Source of the DNA: Amycolatopsis pittospori
Lineage (GTDB): Bacteria; Actinomycetota; Actinomycetes; Mycobacteriales; Pseudonocardiaceae
DNA length: 52,880 bases
NCBI RefSeq assembly: GCF_013870525.1
Contig: NZ_JACBXD010000055.1
Coordinates: forward strand, 1 to 52,880
Direction of reading: 5' to 3'
The position numbers and the translations under genes are program-made. Shown here one piece after another: positions 6,324-15,124 of the stretch (positions are counted from its first letter, which is position 1; each line of letters opens with the position of its first letter). Under the pieces are notes generated by a model. The model searched no databases, had not been told where the DNA came from, and saw only the letters and a program-made list of their open reading frames with translations.

Positions 6324-8771
6324 ATGGTCGCCCACAGTCCTGCTCGGGTATTCATCTCCTACTCGCACGACTCGTCCGGGCATACCGAGACCGTTCGACG
6401 GTTCGCCACCTTCCTCGCCTCCGAAATCGGGCTCGACGTCGTTCTGGACCAGTGGCTGGAGACCACCCGGCGCGACTGGGCGGCGTGGGCGAACGAGCAG
6501 ATCGACAAGGCCGACTTCCTCCTGGTCGTCGTCTCGCCCGAGTACAGGCGTCTTGCCGACAGCCGGGACCTCTTAGCCCTGCCGCGAGTGAACGAGGTGC
6601 TCTTGCGCCGCTCGGACACCCAGCGGATCTTGCCGGTCGTGTTACCTGGACAATCGCGGGAGTACATCCCCGAATTCCTTGTCCCCTATGCCAAGACCTG
6701 GTTCCAGGTAAGCGAGTTCACCAGGGACGGGGCGGCGGCCCTGCTGACCACGATCACCGGAGGCGGGCACACTCGCCCCGAGAGCATCGAACCGGAACCT
6801 GATCCCTTCTCCGCCCACCTCGCCGATTACCGGCCCGACACCGACGACGGCGTCGACGAGCTCGGCATCGGCCCCGACGTCCGCATGCTCGCCGACCTGG
6901 TGGTCTCGCGGATGATCACCCCTCCCCTGTCGATCGGCCTGTTCGGCAGCTGGGGATCGGGGAAGAGCTTCTTCATGCGCCAGATGCAATCACGCGTCCG
7001 CGAACTCGCCGATTCCGCGCGGGAAGCCGAATCCGCCGCCGGGGCGCACGGGAAGTCCGTCTCCTCCTACTGTTCGAGCGTCCGCCAGATCAGTTTCAAC
7101 GCCTGGCACTACAGCGAGGCGAACCTTCTCGCCAGCCTCGCCACCCACATCTTCGACAACCTCGCCGCGAGCGGCGCCGAGAACGACCTCCAGCGCCAGG
7201 CCGACGCGCTCGCGGAACGCCGCAAGACGGAGCAGACCCTTCTCGGCAGGCTCAGCACCGTCCGCCTCGAACGCCGAACCCTGACCAAACAACAGAAACA
7301 GGCGAAACGCCGCCGTCGCAAGCCGCGCGAGTACGTGCGTGCTGTCTTCGACGGTCTCACCGAAGCCGACAAGGCGTGGATCGCCTCGCGCCTCGGCGTC
7401 GACCAACCGACGGCCGAGGATCTCGAACGCCTCGCGCAGGAAACCGGCGGCCTGCACTCGGACGTCGCCGAATTCTGGCGACGGCTGCGCCAGGATCCGG
7501 TACCGCTGCTGATCTTGATCGGCGGGCTGGTGACGGTCCTGGTCGTCACGCTGCTCGTCGGCCGGTCCCAGATCTCCGGTGTACTCGGCGGGCTCACCCT
7601 GGTGAGTTCCGCGCTGACCGTCGTCCTGCGGATGCGGGCCAGCGCGGGCCGCATCCACGACGCGCTCGACAAACTCGGCGGCCCGTCCGAAGAGGACGCC
7701 GAGACCGAGCGGCGCCTGGCCGATCTGGACGCGGAGACCGAACGGCTGGAGAAGGCCGTCGCGGAGCTCGCGCCCGGGCTGGACCTCGTGTCGTTCGCCG
7801 AGTCGCGGGTCTCGGACTACGTCGAGCATCTCGGCGTGGTCTCGTTGCTGCGCAAGGATCTCGAAACGTTCGCGACCATGCTCGCCGAAGTGCCGCACGG
7901 GCACGGCAAGATCGAACGGACCGTGCTCTACATCGACGACCTCGATCGCTGCCCGCCCAAGGTCGTGGTCCAGGTCCTCGAAGCGATTCATCTCCTGCTG
8001 GCGCTTCCGGTGTTCGTCGCCGTCGTGGGCGTCGACTCCCGATGGCTGAAGAAGGCCGTCGAACAACACTACGAGGAGATGCTCGGCGACGAACCGGAGG
8101 TGTTCGCCGAGCACTACCTGGAGAAGATCTTCCAGGTCCCGTTCCGGTTGTCCCTCATGGACGAACCAGGTTTCGCGGGGCTCGTCCGCGGGCTCGCCGC
8201 CACGGAGGGCCTGGAAGCCATCCCGGCGACCACCCCCGATCGGCAGGCCGAGACCGCCACCGCCGCTCCCCCGGCGGCGTTCGAATCGGCTCTGCCTCAC
8301 GCGGCAGCACCGGAACCGTCGTCCGAATCGTCCACAATAGACCTTCGACCTCCTCGGCTGGTGATCTCCGCGGCGGAGCTGGAATTCCTCGCCACCCTGG
8401 CCCCTCTCGCCCGCTCGCCGCGGTCCGCGAAACGGCTGCTGAACCTGTACCGCTTGCTGCGGGCGCGTTTCGCCGGCGAAGAACTGGCCGAGTTCCTCGC
8501 CGACGGAACGCGCGAGGCGCCCTTCCGTGCCGTGCTGGTACTGCTCTCGGTACTCGTCGGCCATCCCGAAGCCATCGCCCGGTTCTTCGCCTCGATCGCG
8601 GGGACGGATCCCGAGGACAGCGCCTTCGAGATCATCTCGTCCCTCAACGACCACGAACTGCGGCCCAAGCTGGAACGCGGCCTGTCCGGTGGATCGTGGC
8701 CGGAACTGGCCGCGTCCTATCAGCGCTGGTTGCCGCTGGTGAACCGATTCTCGTTCGCCCGCGACGACTGA
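6324..8771 (+). CDS. SEFIR-KAP NTPase fusion, putative anti-phage effector
   Basis: An 815-residue protein starting at ATG 6324 behind GGAGGG. Residues 8-80 form a SEFIR/TIR-like domain (VFISYSHDSSGHTETVRRF, DVVLDQW, LLVVVSPEYRR). A KAP-type P-loop NTPase follows: Walker A GSWGSGKSFF near residue 208, the KAP signature FNAWHY, a long charged helical stretch, two hydrophobic segments at about 392-438 that could cross the membrane, and Walker B VLYIDDLDRCPP near 535. The C-terminal part is helical with a spacer of low complexity near residues 635-675. KAP NTPases include the phage-excluding PifA, and bacterial SEFIR domains occur in defence proteins. A membrane-tethered sensor that activates a SEFIR effector is a reasonable reading, but it is inference. 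The 3' end overlaps the convergent flavin reductase by 52 bases. Confidence 0.85.
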   Translation: MVAHSPARVFISYSHDSSGHTETVRRFATFLASEIGLDVVLDQWLETTRRDWAAWANEQIDKADFLLVVVSPEYRRLADSRDLLALPRVNEVLLRRSDTQRILPVVLPGQSREYIPEFLVPYAKTWFQVSEFTRDGAAALLTTITGGGHTRPESIEPEPDPFSAHLADYRPDTDDGVDELGIGPDVRMLADLVVSRMITPPLSIGLFGSWGSGKSFFMRQMQSRVRELADSAREAESAAGAHGKSVSSYCSSVRQISFNAWHYSEANLLASLATHIFDNLAASGAENDLQRQADALAERRKTEQTLLGRLSTVRLERRTLTKQQKQAKRRRRKPREYVRAVFDGLTEADKAWIASRLGVDQPTAEDLERLAQETGGLHSDVAEFWRRLRQDPVPLLILIGGLVTVLVVTLLVGRSQISGVLGGLTLVSSALTVVLRMRASAGRIHDALDKLGGPSEEDAETERRLADLDAETERLEKAVAELAPGLDLVSFAESRVSDYVEHLGVVSLLRKDLETFATMLAEVPHGHGKIERTVLYIDDLDRCPPKVVVQVLEAIHLLLALPVFVAVVGVDSRWLKKAVEQHYEEMLGDEPEVFAEHYLEKIFQVPFRLSLMDEPGFAGLVRGLAATEGLEAIPATTPDRQAETATAAPPAAFESALPHAAAPEPSSESSTIDLRPPRLVISAAELEFLATLAPLARSPRSAKRLLNLYRLLRARFAGEELAEFLADGTREAPFRAVLVLLSVLVGHPEAIARFFASIAGTDPEDSAFEIISSLNDHELRPKLERGLSGGSWPELAASYQRWLPLVNRFSFARDD

Positions 8772-9460
8772 GTGCGGGAGCGCTCGATGTCGGGCCCCCG
8801 GTAGAGCCGTTCGGGGATCCGCGCCAGCGTCGAGGGGTGGACCTGCGGACCGAGGCCGTAGAGCTTCTGGAAGCTCATGATCAGCGGCCGCCACCGGTCC
8901 GGGTCGATCCGGTCTTCGGTACCCGGCATCCGCACGGAGTCGTGGACGTGGACGCGCTGCACGCGGACCTCGAACACGAGCACGCCGCCACGCTGGGCTT
9001 CGTCGTCCTCGGCGAGCCGGTGGACGGCCTCGACGACGGCCTCCATCGTCACCGGGCATTCCGCCACACGCGGCGGCGAGACCGTCTCCGAATCGACCGG
9101 GGTGAGCCCGGCGCGGCCGAACTTGTCGGCCTCGTGCCGGTAGCCGCGCTCGTACTTGCGAGCCGGGACGGGGTCCGATCCGGTGGTCAGGGCGAGCCTG
9201 TCGACGGCGGCCGCCAGATCGTCGGAAGGGAGATTCAGAACACATTCACGGGTACGCATGAGATTCTGCGCGGTCTTGGATTTCGCGCCCAGTCCGAGCA
9301 TGCCCCGCCAGCCGAGCCAGAACGCCGACGACATCGGAGCCAGGTTCGGGGAGCCCGCCTGGTCGACCGTCGAGAGCAGCACCACGGGGGTGCCGAAGTA
9401 GAGGATGCCGGGCTCAATACGGGTGTGCGCGGTCTCGGCCGCTGACGTAGTAACTGTCAC
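8720..9460 (-). CDS. Flavin reductase-like FMN-binding protein
   Basis: A protein of about 246 residues in the flavin reductase-like split-barrel group. The fold signature appears early (GILYFGTPVVLLSTVDQAGSP, NLAPMSSAFWLGWRGMLGLG), followed by ECVLNLPSDDLAAAVDRLAL and a late strand QRGGVLVFEVRVQRVHVHD. I chose GTG 9460, which puts the conserved domain near the N-terminus; an upstream start would add a poorly conserved leader. Members reduce or bind FMN and often supply flavin to monooxygenases, but the substrate here is not evident. It is divergent from the SRPBCC-acyl-CoA synthetase gene and overlaps the SEFIR-KAP gene tail to tail. Confidence 0.8.
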   Translation of the reverse strand: MTVTTSAAETAHTRIEPGILYFGTPVVLLSTVDQAGSPNLAPMSSAFWLGWRGMLGLGAKSKTAQNLMRTRECVLNLPSDDLAAAVDRLALTTGSDPVPARKYERGYRHEADKFGRAGLTPVDSETVSPPRVAECPVTMEAVVEAVHRLAEDDEAQRGGVLVFEVRVQRVHVHDSVRMPGTEDRIDPDRWRPLIMSFQKLYGLGPQVHPSTLARIPERLYRGPDIERSRTQSSRANENRFTSGNQR

Positions 9461-9715
9461 GTTCGTCAGCTTCGCCGCACAGCGTGACGGAGGCTGGCGT
9501 GAATCGGACGTCGCGATCAACCCTGTCGGCGGGCCGCTTCCCGGGCCGGGAGCGCCTACCATTTCGAGGACGGTTCCCTTGGGCGGGCACGAACCCGGCG
9601 TCGTTCGGAGTATTGCGTTCGGCCGATTGCTGGTAGGTTCGCCGGACTTGAACGATGGAGGAGGCGCCGGCAGCGGCCCGGTCGACACCCGAACGCGCGT
9701 GGTGAGGCGAATCGC

Positions 9716-11785
9716 ATGCGAGACGATGTGGTCCAGGCGAGCTCGATTCTCGGGCACTCCCCCGGCCAGGTTTGGGAAGTGATCGGCGATCCCGAGTCCT
9801 ACTCGAGGTTCGTCGCGGAGATCAGCTGGTGCGAGGTCAATCGACCGGCCGAACGCGGCCGCGGTCCGAAGTGCCTGATCCGTCTGGAACCGCGGGCGGG
9901 CAAACTCGTCGTCGGCGAGATCGAAGCCCGGGTCTGGCGGCCCGGTGAGCACGTCGTCTGGTGCGGTGTCGAGGACGACGGCAACTGGGTGTCCATCGAG
10001 CTGCGCCCGGGTCCCGACAACGGGACGGAACTCGTCGCGCAGTTGATGCTTCCCGCGCAGCATTCGCATCTGGTGTCCGCCGCTTCGTTCAAACGTTCCG
10101 TGCGCGCGGTGACCCGGCGGATCGACCTGCACCTTTCGGGCCGGGCGGCGCCACCGCAGGAGGAGCCCGCGCACACCAAGGCCACCACGCTGCACACGGC
10201 GAGCACGCTGATCAAGGCCGGCGTGCTCGCGGCCGCGCGACCGGACAAGATCGCCCGGCAGCTCACCTCGCTGTCACAGTGGGGCGCCACCGTCGCCGGC
10301 GGCTATTCGGCCAACGCCGCCCGTGTGCCCGAAGAAGTCGCGCTGCACGACGAACGCAACGTCCGGACGTTCAAGCAGGCGTCGGACCGCAGCAACCAGC
10401 TCGCGAACGCGCTGGCGCAGCGCGGAGTCAAGTCCCGCGACCGGATCGCCCTGCTGTGCCGCAACCACGCGGCGATGGTCGAAACGCTGATCGCCTGCAG
10501 CAAACTCGGTGTCGACGCGATCCTGCTCAACACCGGGCTCTCCGCGGGCGCGGTCGCGAACGTCGTCGCCCTGCACAAGCCGGTCGCGGTGTTCGCCGAC
10601 GACGAGTTCACCCGCATCATCGCCGACATCCCCGGCGACTTCATGCGCTTCAGCACCTGGCCGGAGAGCGAAGACGGCTATCCGACGATCGATCAGCTGA
10701 TCGCCGGGATCCCGACCACCAAACTCAAACCGGTGGACCGGATCGGCAGACTCGTCGTGCTGACGTCCGGGACCACCGGAACCCCCAAGGGCGCGCGACG
10801 TCCGACGCCGAAGGGACTCGCGACCTCGGCCGCGATGCTGGACCGCATCCCGCTCCACTCCGGCGACCGGTTCGTGGTGGCCGCGCCCCTCTTCCACAGC
10901 TGGGGCCTCGCCGGGATGCAGATCGGCATGGCCGTGCGCGCGTCGCTGTCGCTGATCCGCCGGTTCGACGCGGAAGAGATCCTCAGGACGATCGCCGAAC
11001 ACCGGTGCGGCGTACTGTTCGCCGTCCCGATCATGTTGCAGCGCATCCTCGACCTCCCCGAGCGGGTCCGCACCCGGTACGACCTGTCGTCACTGCGGAT
11101 CGTGGCCAGCAGCGGATCGGCGATGCCCGGCACGATCGTCACCGAATTCATGGACACCTTCGGCGACGTCCTCTACAACTTCTACGGCTCGACAGAGGTT
11201 TCGTGGGCGAGCATCGCCACGCCCGAAGACCTCCGCGCCGCCCCCACCACCGCCGGTCGGTGCCCGCCCGGCACCCGCGTCGCCATCCTCGACGACGACC
11301 ACAACCGCGTCCCGCCCGGCTGGGAGGGACAGATCTTCGTCGGCAACGACATGCTGTTCGAGGGCTACACCGACGGCGCCAGCGTGCCACGGGCCGAAGA
11401 ACTGATGGCGACCGGCGACGTCGGCTACCAGGACGCCTCCGGACGCCTCTTCGTCACCGGCCGGGCGGACGAGATGATCGTCTCCGGCGGGGAGAACGTG
11501 TCCCCTCGCCCGGTCGAAGAGGCCATCGCGGCCCTGCCCGGCGTCCACGAAGCAGCCGTCATCGGCGTCCCGGATCGCGAGTTCGGACAACGGTTCGCGG
11601 CCTACATCGTCCCGAAACGCGGAGCCCGGATGAACGCGGAAGACGTCCGCGCCTACATCCACCGGCGCCTGGCCCGATTCGCGGTGCCGCGGGATGTGTA
11701 CTTCGTGGAGGAGCTGCCGCGGAACGCCACCGGGAAGGTGCTGAAGCGGTTGCTGCGGGACGATACCTGGCCCATCGACCAGTAG
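9716..11785 (+). CDS. SRPBCC domain fused to acyl-CoA synthetase
   Basis: A 689-residue two-part protein. Residues 1-145 form a START/SRPBCC barrel (SSILGHSPGQVWEVIGDPES, WCEVNRPAERG, HVVWCGVEDDGNWVSIELRP), a fold that holds hydrophobic ligands. After a linker, residues 180-689 are an AMP-binding acyl-CoA synthetase: the P-loop LTSGTTGTPKGARRP, NFYGSTEVSW, TGDVGYQD, VTGRADEMIVSGGENV, and the catalytic lysine region PRNATGKVLKRLL at the end. The synthetase half resembles mycobacterial FadD proteins of the FadD12 type. It should activate a carboxylic acid to its CoA ester through an acyl-adenylate. The barrel may present the lipid substrate, which is inference. No partner genes are adjacent. 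Confidence 0.9.
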   Translation: MRDDVVQASSILGHSPGQVWEVIGDPESYSRFVAEISWCEVNRPAERGRGPKCLIRLEPRAGKLVVGEIEARVWRPGEHVVWCGVEDDGNWVSIELRPGPDNGTELVAQLMLPAQHSHLVSAASFKRSVRAVTRRIDLHLSGRAAPPQEEPAHTKATTLHTASTLIKAGVLAAARPDKIARQLTSLSQWGATVAGGYSANAARVPEEVALHDERNVRTFKQASDRSNQLANALAQRGVKSRDRIALLCRNHAAMVETLIACSKLGVDAILLNTGLSAGAVANVVALHKPVAVFADDEFTRIIADIPGDFMRFSTWPESEDGYPTIDQLIAGIPTTKLKPVDRIGRLVVLTSGTTGTPKGARRPTPKGLATSAAMLDRIPLHSGDRFVVAAPLFHSWGLAGMQIGMAVRASLSLIRRFDAEEILRTIAEHRCGVLFAVPIMLQRILDLPERVRTRYDLSSLRIVASSGSAMPGTIVTEFMDTFGDVLYNFYGSTEVSWASIATPEDLRAAPTTAGRCPPGTRVAILDDDHNRVPPGWEGQIFVGNDMLFEGYTDGASVPRAEELMATGDVGYQDASGRLFVTGRADEMIVSGGENVSPRPVEEAIAALPGVHEAAVIGVPDREFGQRFAAYIVPKRGARMNAEDVRAYIHRRLARFAVPRDVYFVEELPRNATGKVLKRLLRDDTWPIDQ

Positions 11786-11920
11786 TCCTATGTGGACTGT
11801 CACCCGCCCGCGGACGCCGCCCTCCGTGGTCGGCCGACCGTATCGAAATCACCCTCCAGTGTTATTCGCACCATTTCCCGGTTGCGTAAAATTACGAACG
11901 CATGTTCGACAGGTTTCGGG

Positions 11921-11926
11921 TATTAT
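11921..11926 (+). promoter_or_regulatory. Candidate -10 box for leaderless HNH gene
   Basis: The hexamer TATTAT ends seven bases before the GTG start of the DUF222/HNH gene. That spacing would put the transcription start on or next to the start codon, as in the leaderless transcripts common in actinomycetes. No convincing -35 hexamer lies 16-18 bases upstream, and there is no ribosome site. Confidence 0.4.
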
Positions 11927-11932
11927 TGTGGG

Positions 11933-13201
11933 GTGTCCGAGACCGAGGTTCCCGTTCTTCCCGAGCTGCCGCAGGAGTTGTGGCGTGCCGGGAAGCTGGA
12001 GCTTGCCCATGGGGCGCGACACTTCCTGCAAGTGATGCGGATCGCCGCCGCCGGACTGGGGCGATTCTTGGCGGAGATCGAGTCTCGGGGCGCGAAAGAC
12101 TTGTACGGCTACGGGACTACCGAGGCGTGGTTCGCCGATCTCGCCGGTCTCACCCGTGGCGAGGCGGGGGATGTGGTGCAGCGTGCGATCGCGCTGAACC
12201 CCACCCGCACTCTTGATGGCACCGAAGTCCCACCATTCGCGCCTGCCACCGCCGCCGTTGCCGCCGAGGGCCTGGTCGGTGACGAGCGGATCGATCAGAT
12301 TCTGAAGGCACTGCAGCAGATCCCTGCCGAGACCTCACCCGAGGATCGGGCGTGTGCGGAGAACCAGCTCGCGAACCTCGGCCGGGACGCCGGGCCCTCG
12401 GAGATCGCGAAATGCGCGAAGCAGATGCTGGCATGGCTCGACCCCGACGGCAAAGAACCCAAAGATCCCGAACCCACCCAGCCCCGCCGCGAACTCACTG
12501 TGGAGCGCCGCAAAGACGGCTTCTGGAACCTCAAAGGCCTGTTGGACGACGAACTCGGCGCCCGCACAGCAGCGTTCATCGAGGCCTACTCCAAACCCCG
12601 CCCGGTCGACGAGTTCGGCCAAGCCGACTTCCGAAGCAAAGCGGAACGCCAAGGCGATGCCTTCGCCGACCTCCTCGATCTGGCCATCGCCGCCCCCGAC
12701 CAGCCTGGCACCAACGGCTACCGGACTCTGGTGCACGTCACCGTCGGTCTCGAGGAGCTCAAAACCGGGCTTGGGACCGCGTGCCTCGATTTCGTCGGGG
12801 AGATGACCGCCCGCGACGCCCGCATGGCCGCCTGCGACTGCCTCATGCTGCCCGTCGTCCTCAACGCCGCCGGAGAACCACTCGATGTAGGACGGCTCAG
12901 ACGCTTCGTCACCCCCGGCCAACGACGTGCCCTGAACATCCGCGACGGCGGCTGCGCCTTCCCGGGGTGTCACCGGCGGCCGAAAGGCTGTCACGCACAC
13001 CACATCCATCACTGGGCAGACGGCGGCCTGACCGACCTGCGCAACCTCGTCCTGCTGTGCTCCTTCCACCACCGCCTGATCCACCACGGCGAATGGGAAG
13101 TCCGCATGGCCGCTGACGGGCTACCCGAGTTCATTCCGCCTCAGTATCGGGACCCGCTCCGACTACCCCGGCGCAACACCCTCCACCACGCCACCGCCTG
13201 A
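11933..13201 (+). CDS. DUF222/HNH endonuclease-like protein (13E12 type)
   Basis: A 422-residue protein with an N-terminal DUF222 domain of helices and a C-terminal HNH nuclease motif. The HNH part reads CAFPGCHRRP, then CHAHHIHHWADGGLTDLRNL and LLCSFHHRLIHHG, with the cysteines that bind zinc and the catalytic histidines intact. Such proteins are multicopy in mycobacteria (the 13E12 family) and other actinomycetes; their role is unsettled, and links to mobile elements are often proposed. I took GTG 11933; an open frame from 11792 adds a poor leader. No flanking inverted repeats or target duplication are visible. Confidence 0.85.
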   Translation: MSETEVPVLPELPQELWRAGKLELAHGARHFLQVMRIAAAGLGRFLAEIESRGAKDLYGYGTTEAWFADLAGLTRGEAGDVVQRAIALNPTRTLDGTEVPPFAPATAAVAAEGLVGDERIDQILKALQQIPAETSPEDRACAENQLANLGRDAGPSEIAKCAKQMLAWLDPDGKEPKDPEPTQPRRELTVERRKDGFWNLKGLLDDELGARTAAFIEAYSKPRPVDEFGQADFRSKAERQGDAFADLLDLAIAAPDQPGTNGYRTLVHVTVGLEELKTGLGTACLDFVGEMTARDARMAACDCLMLPVVLNAAGEPLDVGRLRRFVTPGQRRALNIRDGGCAFPGCHRRPKGCHAHHIHHWADGGLTDLRNLVLLCSFHHRLIHHGEWEVRMAADGLPEFIPPQYRDPLRLPRRNTLHHATA

Positions 13202-13278
13202 CCGTCAGGAGCCCGCCACCGAACCGGCGACGGGCCCTTCGGCGCGCCCACCGGACTGCGGTAGGTCAAATGACTGAT

Positions 13279-13331
13279 GCCCCCAATGTCGCATTGGGGA
13301 CACTGAGCGTCTCCAATGCGACATTGGGGGC
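13279..13331. repeat. Compound hairpin with nested palindromes
   Basis: Arms of 23 bases (13279-13301 and 13309-13331) pair at 22 positions around a 7-base loop ACTGAGC. Each arm is itself a palindrome: CCCCAATG TCG CATTGGGG on the left, CCAATG CGA CATTGG on the right. The structure lies 77 bases after the HNH gene stop and 32 before the stop of the convergent membrane protein gene, so it probably ends transcription from both sides. There is no T-run. Confidence 0.75.
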
Positions 13332-13363
13332 GATGATCTTGTGAAGGCACACCTGGAAATAGC

Positions 13364-14005
13364 TCACGGCAGCGGAGCGACCGACACGATGCAGTACTTG
13401 TCGTTGCCTTCCCGCCGGACCTCCATCGTCGTGGTGAACTCGGACTCGTAGTTCAGCGTCCCGCTCATCGTCACCGAGATCAGATCCGGGCTGGCCTGCT
13501 TCGGGTCTTTCGCCGTGAGCGACGCGTTCTTCTGCCCCAATGCCTTCGCCGCGGCCCGGACCTTGTCCTTGGAGTCCGCGCAGGCCGACTCGGCGGCCTT
13601 GTCGTCCTCGTCGCCGTAGACCGCGAGCATGAACTTGCCCGCCAGGACCGGCCCCCAGTCGAGGCTGAGCGGGGTCTGTGTCGCGTTCGCCGCCGACGTG
13701 GAGGACTTGCTGTCACTCAGGAGGAACCCGGGCGCCACGAACGCGAGGATCACGAAGACGACCAACACGAGCCCGCCACCGCCGGCGATGAGACCGATCA
13801 TCATGCCGTTGCCCTTTTTCGGGGGCGGCTGCTGGCCGGGGAAGCCGCCGTACCCGGGCGGCGGATAACCCTGCTGCGGCGGGTACTGCTGGGGGTAGCC
13901 CTGTTGTGGCGGGTAAGGCTGCTGCCCCGGATGCGGCTGACCCCACTGTGGCCCCTGTGGACACTGCGGCCCTTGAGGACCGTGTGGCCCCTGTGGATAC
14001 GACAT
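13364..14005 (-). CDS. Proline/glutamine-rich single-pass membrane protein
   Basis: A 213-residue protein of unknown function. The first 66 residues are made of proline, glutamine, glycine and tyrosine in PQGP and QQGYPP units. A single hydrophobic segment (about 68-92, MMIGLIAGGGGLVLVVFVIL) follows. The remaining 120 residues are soluble and would lie outside the cell. They contain a lysine-rich stretch and a final strand set (TLNYESEFTTTMEVRREG, YCIVSVAPLP). This layout of disordered cytosolic tail, one membrane pass and a small outer domain is common in actinomycete hypothetical proteins. It is divergent from the DJ-1/AraC regulator, 77 bases away. Confidence 0.8.
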   Translation of the reverse strand: MSYPQGPHGPQGPQCPQGPQWGQPHPGQQPYPPQQGYPQQYPPQQGYPPPGYGGFPGQQPPPKKGNGMMIGLIAGGGGLVLVVFVILAFVAPGFLLSDSKSSTSAANATQTPLSLDWGPVLAGKFMLAVYGDEDDKAAESACADSKDKVRAAAKALGQKNASLTAKDPKQASPDLISVTMSGTLNYESEFTTTMEVRREGNDKYCIVSVAPLP

Positions 14006-14082
14006 CGATGTTTCCTTCCCCCGGACGGCTCATTTCGAAGAAAACGAATCTACCGTCCTCATCGGACTCTAGACTTCCGGCC

Positions 14083-15060
14083 ATGAAACGGCTGGTCGTC
14101 GTGATCTTCAACGGGGCTTCACTCGGTGCGATGTCGTTCGCGTTCGGCGTGTTCGACATGGCCTCACAGTTCGGGGAGCTTCCCGACGTCGAGATCGAGA
14201 TCGTCGGCGGCGAGCCGGGGGCCGCGTTGCGGGGTGGTGGTCTGACCGTCCCGGTGCCCGAGGATCTCGACGCGATCAGGCGCGCGGATCTGGTGCTGGT
14301 CCCGAACTGGCGATCGCCGATGGAGGATCCGCCCGAGGCCGCGTTGGAGGCGCTTCGGACGGCGCACGAACGGGGTGCCCGCGTGGCGGGGTTGTGCAGT
14401 GGCGCCTTCGTGCTGGCCTCCGCGGGGCTGCTCGACGGCCGCCCGGCGACCACTCACTGGGCGATGGCGCCACTGCTCGCGAGCCGTTTCCCGGCGGTCC
14501 GGCTGGACGAGTCGGTCCTCTACATCGACGACGGCGACGTCCTGACTTCGGGCGGCGGCGCGGCCGGGATGGATCTCGGCCTGTATCTGATCCGGTCGTG
14601 GTGCGGCGCCGACGTGGCGAACCGGCTGGCCAAGGGCATGGTCGTCCCGCCGCACCGGCCCGGCGGGCAGGCGCAGTACATCGAGTCGCCGATGCCCGAA
14701 CTCGACGACGGCGACCCGGTCTCGGAGACGATGGCGTGGGCGCTCACCCGGCTCGACACCGCGCTCCCGGTGGACGAGCTGGCCAGGCGGGCGCATATGA
14801 GCCGGCGCAACTACGACCGCCGGTTCCGCGAGATCACCGGCGCCGCGCCCGGTACGTGGCTCACCCACCAGCGCGTCATCCGGGCGCAGCAGCTGCTCGA
14901 ATCCACCGACCTCCCGGTCGACGAGATCGCCCGGTACTGCGGGTTCTCCTCGTCCGCCGCGCTCCGGCCGCATTTCCGTCGGCAGGTCGGTGTCACCCCG
15001 GTCGCCTACCGCGAGACGTTCGGGCCGAGGCCGACCGTCCCCGAACTCATGCTGTCCTGA
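14083..15060 (+). CDS. DJ-1/PfpI-AraC family regulator (FtrA-like)
   Basis: A 325-residue regulator with two domains. Residues 1-180 are a DJ-1/PfpI (class I amidotransferase-like) fold, with the nucleophile elbow GLCSGAFVLA placing Cys105 where DJ-1 proteins keep it, and the GGGAAGMDLGLYLI helix after it. Residues 215-315 are an AraC DNA-binding domain: VDELARRAHMSRRNYDRRFR, then DEIARYCGFSSSAALRPHFR and VTPVAYRETF. Such proteins respond to small metabolites or aldehydes and activate nearby genes. The exported hydrolase 64 bases downstream on the same strand is the likely target or operon partner, which is inference. Confidence 0.92.
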   Translation: MKRLVVVIFNGASLGAMSFAFGVFDMASQFGELPDVEIEIVGGEPGAALRGGGLTVPVPEDLDAIRRADLVLVPNWRSPMEDPPEAALEALRTAHERGARVAGLCSGAFVLASAGLLDGRPATTHWAMAPLLASRFPAVRLDESVLYIDDGDVLTSGGGAAGMDLGLYLIRSWCGADVANRLAKGMVVPPHRPGGQAQYIESPMPELDDGDPVSETMAWALTRLDTALPVDELARRAHMSRRNYDRRFREITGAAPGTWLTHQRVIRAQQLLESTDLPVDEIARYCGFSSSAALRPHFRRQVGVTPVAYRETFGPRPTVPELMLS

Positions 15061-15124
15061 AACCGACGCCGGTTGGCGAAATCACCGCTCACGGTCGAGC
15101 CGCCGCAGGGTCCAGGATCAAGGT

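Noticed and set aside
9655..9705. A 16-codon leader frame (MEEAPAAARS...) before the SRPBCC-synthetase gene.
   Set aside because: No ribosome site, no regulatory residues and no attenuator-like pairing; likely chance.
11792..11932. N-terminal extension of the DUF222/HNH protein from an earlier in-frame start.
   Set aside because: The added residues are not like the family, and the -10 box at 11921 fits a start at 11933.
11933..13201. Homing element or transposon around the HNH gene.
   Set aside because: No terminal inverted repeats, target duplication or recombinase are visible.
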